From contig DATGXO010000180.1 in the NCBI GenBank assembly GCA_035298965.1, forward strand, positions 1 through 43,146: a stretch of 43,146 nt of DNA, in the 5' to 3' direction. Positions 18,290 to 25,011 of this stretch are shown here, one piece after another (position 1 is the stretch's first letter; each line of letters begins with the position of its first letter). A program made the position numbers and the translations under genes. This stretch comes from CAJCBL01 sp035298965 (GTDB taxonomy: Bacteria; Verrucomicrobiota; Verrucomicrobiia; Opitutales; Opitutaceae). Under the pieces are notes generated by a model. That model was not told the DNA's origin. It did not search any database and was given only the letters and a program-made list of their open reading frames with translations.

Positions 18290-18318
18290 AGTCTAGCGCG
18301 GCCGGGGCAGCGTAACAA
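18290..18318 (-). promoter_or_regulatory. Candidate promoter of the PEP-CTERM gene
   Basis: On the minus strand TTGTTA (18318-18313) and TAGACT (18295-18290) are exactly 17 nt apart. They lie ~54 nt upstream of the ATG at 18235. Confidence 0.45.
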
Positions 18319-18375
18319 TCGGGCGAATCCCGATGCCGAGGACCGCGGAAATGCCGAGTCGGCGGGGATACAGTG

Positions 18376-18443
18376 CGTGCGTCGCACGAACGCGTTTTCC
18401 GCGGAAAACGGTGGTTGACAGTGCCGGAGGTGTCCGGTGTCTT
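18376..18443 (+). promoter_or_regulatory. Promoter with palindromic operator-like sites upstream of rpmJ-rpmE2
   Basis: TTGACA (18415-18420) and TGTCTT (18438-18443) are 17 nt apart and end 12 nt before the rpmJ ATG, leaving almost no leader. Immediately upstream are a perfect 18-bp palindrome CGTTTTCCGCGGAAAACG (18393-18410) and CGTGCGTCGCACG (18376-18388). Sites this close to a -35 box are typical of a repressor. Zinc-free L31/L36 genes are Zur-controlled in several phyla, so Zur is the natural candidate; the palindrome does not match any Zur consensus I know. Confidence 0.5.
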
Positions 18444-18455
18444 CGGCGGCTTCCT

Positions 18456-18581
18456 ATGAAAGTTGTCTCGTCCCTGAAGTCCGCGAAGAAGCGCCATCCC
18501 GACTGCCAAGTCGTTCGCCGCCGCGGACGTCTCTACGTCATCAACAAGACCGACCCGCGCTTCAAGGCGCGCCAAGGCTGA
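18456..18581 (+). CDS. rpmJ: Ribosomal protein L36, zinc-free type
   Basis: The 41-residue protein reads MKVVSSLKSAKKRHPDCQVV then RRRGRLYVINKTDPRFKARQG. It keeps the KKRH and RFKARQG signatures of the longer L36 form (type B, YkgO-like). It has one Cys only and lacks the zinc-ribbon CxxC...CxxxxH set of type A. It is a small structural component of the 50S subunit. rpmE2 follows after 23 nt. A leaderless or near-leaderless start is implied because no Shine-Dalgarno precedes the ATG. Confidence 0.93.
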   Translation: MKVVSSLKSAKKRHPDCQVVRRRGRLYVINKTDPRFKARQG

Positions 18582-18604
18582 TTTCAACCCTGGAGAATTT
18601 CGCC

Positions 18605-18856
18605 GTGAAACCCGAAGGCCATCCTACGCTCAACAACGTCTGCTTCATTGACGTTTCCACCGGGCACAAGCACCTGACCAAGTCGACGATGAAGTCCCAG
18701 CGCAAGGAGACCATCGACGGCGAGGAGTACTATCTGGTGCTGCGCGACGTGACTTCCGACTCCCATCCCGCCTACACCGGCGAGAAGCGCCTGGTCGACA
18801 CGGCCGGCCGCGTCGAGAAGTTCACCAGCAAGTTCAAGCGCGGCACGAAGAAGTAA
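18605..18856 (+). CDS. rpmE2: Ribosomal protein L31 type B (zinc-free)
   Basis: The 83-residue protein starts at a GTG preceded by GGAG and reads (M)KPEGHPTLNNVCFIDVSTGH, with STMKSQRKETIDGEEYYLVL and TSKFKRGTKK at the end. This is L31 type B: it has a single Cys and none of the CxxC zinc motif of type A. It bridges the 50S and 30S subunits. It forms a two-gene operon with rpmJ and ends at a strong terminator. Pairing of two Zn-free ribosomal proteins suggests a zinc-sparing function, although some bacteria carry only this form. Confidence 0.95.
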   Translation: MKPEGHPTLNNVCFIDVSTGHKHLTKSTMKSQRKETIDGEEYYLVLRDVTSDSHPAYTGEKRLVDTAGRVEKFTSKFKRGTKK

Positions 18857-18882
18857 GCGCCCGACGCAACGAACCCTTTCCC

Positions 18883-18917
18883 GCCCTCCGGCCGCGAGCC
18901 GGGGGGCTTTTTGTTTT
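18883..18917 (+). terminator. Rho-independent terminator after rpmE2
   Basis: A GC-rich stem (GCCCTCCGGC against GCCGGGGGGC with one mismatch, loop CGCGA) is followed by TTTTTGTTTT on the plus strand, 26 nt after the rpmE2 stop. Confidence 0.85.
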
Positions 18918-18947
18918 GGGGGGAGGATGATGGAACGCGCGCGAGGG

Positions 18948-19574
18948 CTACTGAAGCTTAGGCGGAACGCCGCCTGAATCGGTCTTGGCCAACGAAGAGT
19001 GGTGGATGAGCCAGTAGATCGAGAGCGGCGCGAGGCCACCCAGAAGAACGGCAAAGGCCCAGACGAATTTGGGCGCGAAACGCGCAGGACAAGGCAAGTG
19101 GTCGCGTGACACGCCGAGCGCGAACACGAGATGAATCAACCCGACCGGAGCGCCGAACCACCAAAGGCGGCTTAGCCCAGCGCGGGCTGGGGATGCTGTC
19201 CGGTTCTGTTGGCTCTCATTTCGCGCGACCTGCAACTGCTTCAATGAATCGATGGAGGCGACGCGGACGATGTTGCCGTCCTCGATGAACATGTAGCCGG
19301 CCGGAGCGAGTGCTTCGCGGAAGATTTGCCGCCAAGTGACGTTTCGCAGTTTGAGGCTGGTTCGCTTGCCCTTGAGGTCTTGCGGCACGACGAGGTTCAA
19401 CTCGTACATATCGGCGACGTTGCGAAGAACGGTGACGATTTCCTCGTTGGGAAAATCGACGCTGATGCGCTCTTCGTCGGCTGGCGATGCGGGGTTGGTC
19501 GCGGGCGGCAGTTCCGCTGTGACGCGGAGTACCCACGCTGTGAGAAATACCGAGAGGATGATCAAGCGGCGCAT
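18948..19574 (-). CDS. Secretin/TonB N-terminal (STN)-like domain protein with membrane tail
   Basis: The 208-residue protein has a signal peptide (MRRLIILSVFLTAWVLRVTA). An STN-like periplasmic domain spans ~residues 35-108 (ISVDFPNEEIVTVLRNVADM, GKRTSLKLRNVTWRQIFREAL, IVRVASIDSL), the fold found at the start of secretins and TonB receptors. The secretin barrel is absent. Two hydrophobic segments follow (~140-160 and ~172-195); the latter, FVWAFAVLLGGLAPLSIYWL, resembles the PLDc_N-type membrane hairpin. An STN domain on a small two-helix membrane protein is unusual. It lies 12 nt downstream of dnaE on the same strand. Its G+C is lower than that of the neighbours. Function unknown; a decayed or minimal secretin relative is possible. 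Confidence 0.7.
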   Translation of the reverse strand: MRRLIILSVFLTAWVLRVTAELPPATNPASPADEERISVDFPNEEIVTVLRNVADMYELNLVVPQDLKGKRTSLKLRNVTWRQIFREALAPAGYMFIEDGNIVRVASIDSLKQLQVARNESQQNRTASPARAGLSRLWWFGAPVGLIHLVFALGVSRDHLPCPARFAPKFVWAFAVLLGGLAPLSIYWLIHHSSLAKTDSGGVPPKLQ

Positions 19575-19586
19575 AAACGACGTGCT

Positions 19587-22500
19587 TCACCCGCGGCGCT
19601 TCCAGCGGGCGGTTTCCTTCAGCTCGATGGAGCGGGTCTCGATGAGGACGCCGACGAGGGCGGGGTGTTTGCGGAGTTGCTGGAAATCGGGGCAGATGAG
19701 CTTCCAGTTCAACGCGCCAGCGGTCTCGGCCACGGCGAGGGAGTTGTCCTCGAAGAGCACGGCGACTTCGCTGCGGATGTCGCCGGTGGTCTTGAGGAGC
19801 ATCTCGCGGAGTTGCCGACAGAAGTCGTCGTTGCGCGGGTCATCGGGCCGGATGATCCAGGTGATCTTCTTGATGTTGTTCAGCAGGTGCGCCTCGAGCG
19901 GGTAGCACTCCTTCACGTTGAGGCGGGCGCCGTCTTCGCTGCGGAGGATGGTGCCGAGCACGGCGATGGGCTTCTCGGGCTCCAAGTGCTTCGCGTAGAG
20001 CTCGTAGGCGTCGGCGTACATGTTCACGGGCACGTTGGCCGTGCGCGTGGCGACGACGAAGGGCGACCAGGGGCGATTATCCTTCTTCGATAGCTTCTTT
20101 TGGATACTCGTGGCGATGCCGCAGAGGCGGAACTCGGTCTTGTCGGGCAGCGTGAGGAGTTCGTCCTCCTTGTGGCTGTTGAGCGCCTCGGCGAGGCCGG
20201 CGTAGGCGGCGAGCGGGTGGCCGGAGACGTAGAACCCGAGCAGCTCCTTCTCGAACTGGAGCTTCTCGGCCTGCGTGAAGTCGGGCGCCTTGTGGTCGAC
20301 GATGCTGCCGGCGGACCGGCTGGCGCCATGGCCGTCGTCGGTCTGGAGGAGGTCGAACATCGAGGCCTGGCCCGCGGCGGCGTCCTTCTGGCTGGAGGAG
20401 GCGGCGGCGAGTGCGGCGTCGACGGAGGCGAAGAGCGCGCCGCGGGAATCGGGACCGAAGTCGAACGCGCCGGTCTTAACGAGGCACTCGAGCACGCGCT
20501 TGTTCACGGCCTTTGTGTCCACGCGGTGGATGAAGTCCTCGAAGTTCTTGAACGGCCCATTGGCGTCGCGCTCGGCGATGATCCGCTGCGAGGCGGCCTC
20601 GCCCACGCCCTTGATGCCGGCCAGACCGAAACGGATCCATGAGTCGGATTGGCTAGAGGCTTGAGGCGAGAGGCTAGAGGAATCGGAGGCTGCGGGCTGG
20701 CTCTCGCCTTTTGCCTTTGGTCTCTCGCCTCCCCGTCGGATGACGGGCGTGAAATTCTCGCGCGACTCGTTGATGTCGGGGCCGAGCACGGTGAGGCCCA
20801 TGCTCTCGGCCTCGCCGATGAAGTGGGAGACCTTCTCGGCGTTGCCGAGCTCGGAGGTGAGCACAGCGGCCATGAACTCCACCGGATAGTTGGCTTTCAG
20901 GTACGCCGTCTGGTAGCTGACGAGGGCGTAGCAGGCGGAGTGCGATTTGTTGAAGCCGTAGCTGGCGAACTTGTTGAGCAGGTCGAAGATTTCGTTGGCC
21001 TGCTTCTCGCCGATGTCGTGCTTCTCCTTCGCGCCGGCGACGAACTTGATGCGCTCCTTGGCCATCGCCTCGGCATCCTTCTTGCCCATGGCGCGGCGGA
21101 GCATGTCGGCGCCGCCGAGCGTGTAGCCGGCGATGATCTGCGCGCACTCCATGACCTGCTCCTGGTAGACGATGATACCGTAGGTCTCCTTGAGCGACTT
21201 CTCGAGCAGCGGGTGCGGGTAGGCGACGCTCGCCGGGTCCTTCTTGCCGCGGGCGTAGTCGGGGATGAAGGCCATCGGGCCCGGGCGGTAGAGGGCGCAG
21301 ATGGCGTTGATGTCGTCGATGTTCGAGATGCCGACGGTCTTGCAGGCGTTCTGCATGCCGCCGGATTCGAGCTGGAACACGCCGACGGTCTTCGCGGAGT
21401 TGAGCAACTCGTAGGCCTTCGGGTCCTCGAGCGAGATGGTCTCGATGTCGAACTTCGGATCGGCGGTGCGGCGGACGTTTTCGACGGCGTCGGAGATGAC
21501 GGTGAGCGTCTTCAGGCCGAGGAAGTCCATCTTCAGGAGGCCGATCTTGGTGACGGCGCCCATGTCGTACTGCACGGTCACGTCGCCTTCCTGCAACGTG
21601 AGCGGGGCGAACTCCTCCAGCGGCTTCTCGGTGATGATGACGCCGGCGGCGTGCTTGCCGGTGTTGCGTACCAGACCTTCGAGCACGAGGCCCTGGTCGA
21701 TGATGTTCTTCGCGACCGGGTTGCGCTCGATCTCGGCGCGCAGCTCGGCGGACTTGGTGACCGAATCCTCGAGCGAGATGTTGAGCTCGTCGGGAATCAT
21801 CTTCGCGATGCGGTCGGAATCGGCGAAGGGCAGGTTGTGCACGCGCGCGACATCGCGCACGACCATCTTCGCGCCGAGCGTGCCGTAGGTGACGATGTTG
21901 GCCACGCAGTCCTTGCCGTACTTCTCGCGCACGTAGTCGATCACCTCGCCGCGGCGGCGCATGCAGAAGTCGATGTCGAAGTCGGGCGGGCTGACGCGCT
22001 CGGGGTTGAGGAAGCGCTCGAAGAGGAGCTTGAAACGGATCGGGTCGAGGTTGGTGATCTCGACGAGGTAGGCGACGAGGCTGCCGGCGCCGGAACCGCG
22101 GCCGGGGCCGACCGGGATGCCGCGCAGCTTGGCCCAGTTGATGTAGTCCCAGACGATCAGGAAGTAGTCCGGAAAACCGGTTACGTTGATGATCGTGAGC
22201 TCGTAGGTCATGCGCACGACGAGTTCCTCGTCGCGATCGAGCCCGGTGTAGTCGGGCGCCTTTGGCTTCTGGCCCGCGGGGCGGTTGTTGAGGAGGTCGA
22301 GCCTGGCGGCGACGACCGGCCGCGCGGCGACGGAGGCGTAGTCGCAGTCGTAGCGTTTCTTGAGCCCCTCGACGCAGAGCTGGAAGAGGTACTGCGAGGC
22401 GTCGAACTTCGCCTTGATCTCGGGCGGCAGCGGGTAACGCGGATAGCGCTCGGAGCCCTTGGGGAAGGGGATCGCGAGGTTGCACATGTCGGCGATGGCG

Positions 22501-23324
22501 ACGGTGTTCGTGAGCGCGCCGGGCACTTCGCCGAAGATCGCGTGCATCTCGTCGCGCGACTTCAGGTAGAACTGCGTGCCGTCGAAACGCATACGTTCGG
22601 CGTCCTCGATCTTCGCGCCGGTCTGGATGCAGAGCAGCGTGTCGTGCGGCTTCGCGTCGGAGGCGTTGATGTAGTGGACGTCGTTGGTCGCGATGACCTG
22701 GAGGTTAAATTCCTGCGCGAGCTTGAGCAGGCCGGGGATGATCTTGCGTTGCTCGGGGATGCCGTGGTCCTGGAGTTCGACGAAGTAGTTTTCGCGACCG
22801 TAGATGTCGACGAACTGCCCGCAGGCTTTGCGCGCGGCGTCGTAGTCACCGGCGAGCAGATGCTGCGGCACGACGGCGGCGAGGCAGCCGGTGAACGCGA
22901 TGAGGCCCTTCGAGTGTTTCGCCAACGTCTCCATGTCCGCGCGCGGCTTGTAGTACATGCCGCGCAGGTGGGCGTCGGAGATGAGTTTCAGGAGGTTTTG
23001 GTAGCCGTCGAGGTCGCGGGCGATGAGGCCGTGGTGGTAGTAGGCCTTGCCGTCGCCGTCGCGGCCGACGCGTTCGAGTCGGGAGCCCGGGGCAAGGTAA
23101 ACTTCGCAGCCGATGATGGGCTTGAGGTTGGCGGCCTTGGCGGCGTTGTAGAACGAGATCGCGCCGAAGAGATTGCCGTGGTCGGTCATCGCCACGGCCT
23201 TCTGGCCGAGTTCGGCGGCGCGTTTCATCAACCGGTCGACGCGGCAGGCTCCGTCGAGCAGGCTGTAGTCGGTGTGGAGGTGGAGGTGGACGAAATCGGA
23301 GGGAGCGCCGGACACAGCGAGCAT
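19587..23324 (-). CDS. dnaE: DNA polymerase III alpha subunit DnaE
   Basis: This is the catalytic subunit of the replicative polymerase. The 1245-residue product begins MLAVSGAPSDFVHLHLHTDY, placing the PHP domain (HLHLHTDYSLLDGA, MTDHGNLFGAISFY) at the N-terminus. The polymerase core has RGSGAGSLVAYLV and PPDFDIDFCMRRRGEVIDY (catalytic Asp pair near residue 450), then GKHAAGVIIT, FQLESGGM, YRPGPM, and FNKSHSACYALVSYQTAYLK. A helix-hairpin-helix (IRFGLAGIKGVGEAA, ~895) and an OB-fold (EFRLCGIATSIQKK) follow. Between NFTPVIR and WIRFG, about residues 861-895, a low-complexity insertion of ~35 residues is encoded by heptamer element C; other DnaE proteins pass almost directly from one to the other here. 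No upstream start matches the family. Confidence 0.96.
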   Translation of the reverse strand: MLAVSGAPSDFVHLHLHTDYSLLDGACRVDRLMKRAAELGQKAVAMTDHGNLFGAISFYNAAKAANLKPIIGCEVYLAPGSRLERVGRDGDGKAYYHHGLIARDLDGYQNLLKLISDAHLRGMYYKPRADMETLAKHSKGLIAFTGCLAAVVPQHLLAGDYDAARKACGQFVDIYGRENYFVELQDHGIPEQRKIIPGLLKLAQEFNLQVIATNDVHYINASDAKPHDTLLCIQTGAKIEDAERMRFDGTQFYLKSRDEMHAIFGEVPGALTNTVAIADMCNLAIPFPKGSERYPRYPLPPEIKAKFDASQYLFQLCVEGLKKRYDCDYASVAARPVVAARLDLLNNRPAGQKPKAPDYTGLDRDEELVVRMTYELTIINVTGFPDYFLIVWDYINWAKLRGIPVGPGRGSGAGSLVAYLVEITNLDPIRFKLLFERFLNPERVSPPDFDIDFCMRRRGEVIDYVREKYGKDCVANIVTYGTLGAKMVVRDVARVHNLPFADSDRIAKMIPDELNISLEDSVTKSAELRAEIERNPVAKNIIDQGLVLEGLVRNTGKHAAGVIITEKPLEEFAPLTLQEGDVTVQYDMGAVTKIGLLKMDFLGLKTLTVISDAVENVRRTADPKFDIETISLEDPKAYELLNSAKTVGVFQLESGGMQNACKTVGISNIDDINAICALYRPGPMAFIPDYARGKKDPASVAYPHPLLEKSLKETYGIIVYQEQVMECAQIIAGYTLGGADMLRRAMGKKDAEAMAKERIKFVAGAKEKHDIGEKQANEIFDLLNKFASYGFNKSHSACYALVSYQTAYLKANYPVEFMAAVLTSELGNAEKVSHFIGEAESMGLTVLGPDINESRENFTPVIRRGGERPKAKGESQPAASDSSSLSPQASSQSDSWIRFGLAGIKGVGEAASQRIIAERDANGPFKNFEDFIHRVDTKAVNKRVLECLVKTGAFDFGPDSRGALFASVDAALAAASSSQKDAAAGQASMFDLLQTDDGHGASRSAGSIVDHKAPDFTQAEKLQFEKELLGFYVSGHPLAAYAGLAEALNSHKEDELLTLPDKTEFRLCGIATSIQKKLSKKDNRPWSPFVVATRTANVPVNMYADAYELYAKHLEPEKPIAVLGTILRSEDGARLNVKECYPLEAHLLNNIKKITWIIRPDDPRNDDFCRQLREMLLKTTGDIRSEVAVLFEDNSLAVAETAGALNWKLICPDFQQLRKHPALVGVLIETRSIELKETARWKRRG
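20651..20729. repeat. Paired inverted heptamer-array element C, in frame inside dnaE
   Basis: Bases 20651-20678 are four in-register heptamers (GGCTAGA, GGCTTGA, GGCGAGA, GGCTAGA). After a 23-nt spacer, 20702-20729 read on the minus strand as GGCGAGA, GACCAAA, GGCAAAA, GGCGAGA. The element is wholly inside dnaE and is translated as Ser/Ala/Pro-rich sequence. The unit at 20665-20671 is the one where a GGCTAGA unit would place TAG in the dnaE frame; it reads GGCGAGA. Confidence 0.8.
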
Positions 23325-23433
23325 CGCACGCTCCGCGGCAGGCGCCCGCAAGGGGAAAGGCGCGCAGCGTGTCGATGCGGCAGCACGGCGGCTGATTTGG
23401 CGTTGCGGGCGGGTTCCTCGGGCGGCCATTCAG

Positions 23434-24978
23434 ATGGCGCGCATGACCAATTCTCCGGACTCAACTCGGGGCGTCCGCCTCGCGCCGTGGCCTGAAGCGC
23501 TCCAGCGACGCTCGTTCTGGAGCAGCTGGGGACCGGTGCTGCTCGCGCTGCTCGTCGGCGTGGTTTTCCAAGGTTCGCGCGGGCTCACGGAGACCAGCGA
23601 GACGCGCTATGCGGAGTGCGCGCGGGAAATGCTAGTCACCGGCAACTGGCTGGAACCGCAGCTCGAGTTTTTGCCGCATTGGACGAAGCCGCCGGCCGCC
23701 TATTGGTGCATGGCGGCGGGCATGAAGATCTTCGGCGTGAACGCTTGGGGCGCGCGCCTGCCTGGAGTGCTCGCGTTGCTCGCCGCGACGTGGGCCGTGA
23801 CCGCGATGGGCCGGCGGCTCTGGGGGACGCGCGAGGGTGTCGCAGCGGGTGCGGCGTTCGCCCTGGGCTTTCCGGTCTTCGGCGCCTGGGTCGTGACCAC
23901 TGACATCTACCTGACCGCGGCCGAGACGCTCGCCGGTGCGGCGTTTCTCTTCGCCACCACCGAGACGGACGCCGGGAAACGGCGCCGGCTCGCCTGGGCG
24001 ATGTGGGCGGCTTGGGGGTTGGCCTTCTTGATCAAGGGCCCGCCAGCGCTGCTGCCGCTGCTGGCGATGATCCCGTGGAATTTCCTGCAACCCCGCGCGC
24101 GCCGCGTGCCGTTGGCCAACCCGCTCGGGCTGCTGTGCTTCGTGGCGGTGGCGTTGCCGTGGTACATCGCGATGCTCGTGCGGCATCCGAACCTCCTCGA
24201 CTACTACGTGGGCACGGAGATCGTCGGTCGCGTATCGACGGACATGGGGCACAACCGCGCGTGGTACAAAGCCATCGAGATCTACGCGCCGGCGTTGCTC
24301 GGCGCGTGCGGCGCGTTCGGGCTCTGGGCGGTGGTGGTGGCTTTTGCTCGCGGCGGCTGGGGCCGCGGGGCCCGCTGGCTCGAATTGTGGCGCGCGCGCG
24401 ACGCGCGGCTGCTGCTCGTCGCTTGGGTGGTGCTGCCGATGATCGTGTTCTGCCTCTCGCGCAGCAAACTGCACCTCTACGTGTTGCCGCTGGTCGCGCC
24501 GCTGGCGTTGATCGTGGGGCGTGTGCTTGCCGAACGCGTGTCGTGGCGGGCGTTTCGCAATGTCGCGCTTGGCTCGGCGCTCGTGTTTGTGGCCGTCAAG
24601 GGCGTCGTTGGGCAGCTCTCCAGCCGCCGCGACATGGCGGCGCTGAGCGTGGAGATTCGCACCGAGCTGGCCGGGTTGCCGGCGGGCACGCCGATCGTGT
24701 TTTGGGACGAGCCGACGATCCACGGTGTATCGTTTTATCTGGGGCTCGGCCGCGAGGCGCTGCCCGAGAGGATCGCAAACGGCGAGAAGGCGAAGTTCGA
24801 AACGTGGACTGCCGCCGAGTTCGCCGAGCGCGTGCGCGCCGGGAGCTATGCACGCGGCGCGCTGATCGTGATGGACCCGCGCAAACGTGCGGAGCTGGAG
24901 CAGGCGCTGCCGGGATTGCCGATTGCGGCGGAGCGCAACGGGCGGTATTGGTCGTTGCTGCGGCTGTCGGGGAAGTGA
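23434..24978 (+). CDS. ArnT-like glycosyltransferase (PMT family, GT-C fold)
   Basis: The 514-residue membrane protein has a first helix VLLALLVGVVFQG and then the signature loop SETRYAECAREMLVTGNWLE (residues ~55-75) and HWTKPPAAYWCMA (~80-92). These match the acidic E(P/T)RYAE and KPP(L)YW motifs of ArnT and related dolichyl-phosphate-mannose-type transferases. Ten or so further helices follow, then a periplasmic C-terminal domain from ~400 (FWDEPTIHGVSFYLG). Relatives transfer sugars from undecaprenyl phosphate to lipid A or proteins; the acceptor here is unknown. Start choice: MARM at 23434 or MTNS at 23443, neither with a clear ribosome site. It is divergent from dnaE and convergent with the DinG-like gene. 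Confidence 0.87.
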   Translation: MARMTNSPDSTRGVRLAPWPEALQRRSFWSSWGPVLLALLVGVVFQGSRGLTETSETRYAECAREMLVTGNWLEPQLEFLPHWTKPPAAYWCMAAGMKIFGVNAWGARLPGVLALLAATWAVTAMGRRLWGTREGVAAGAAFALGFPVFGAWVVTTDIYLTAAETLAGAAFLFATTETDAGKRRRLAWAMWAAWGLAFLIKGPPALLPLLAMIPWNFLQPRARRVPLANPLGLLCFVAVALPWYIAMLVRHPNLLDYYVGTEIVGRVSTDMGHNRAWYKAIEIYAPALLGACGAFGLWAVVVAFARGGWGRGARWLELWRARDARLLLVAWVVLPMIVFCLSRSKLHLYVLPLVAPLALIVGRVLAERVSWRAFRNVALGSALVFVAVKGVVGQLSSRRDMAALSVEIRTELAGLPAGTPIVFWDEPTIHGVSFYLGLGREALPERIANGEKAKFETWTAAEFAERVRAGSYARGALIVMDPRKRAELEQALPGLPIAAERNGRYWSLLRLSGK

Positions 24979-24986
24979 GGCGGAAG

Positions 24987-25011
24987 GGCCAGGTCGGCGA
25001 CCTGACCTACA
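24987..25011. repeat. 25-nt dispersed palindrome, copy 2
   Basis: The sequence starts GGCCAGGTCGGCGAC and ends TGACCTACA. It differs at three positions from copy 1 at 15383-15407. It occupies the space between the convergent ends of the ArnT-like and DinG-like genes, and its CTA (25007-25009) supplies the TAG stop of the latter. Confidence 0.75.

Noticed and set aside
20649..23495. A 948-codon plus-strand frame opposite dnaE
   Set aside because: It is the complement of a well-conserved DnaE; the composition (Val/Glu/Asp/Ala runs) is typical of antisense frames in GC-rich DNA.
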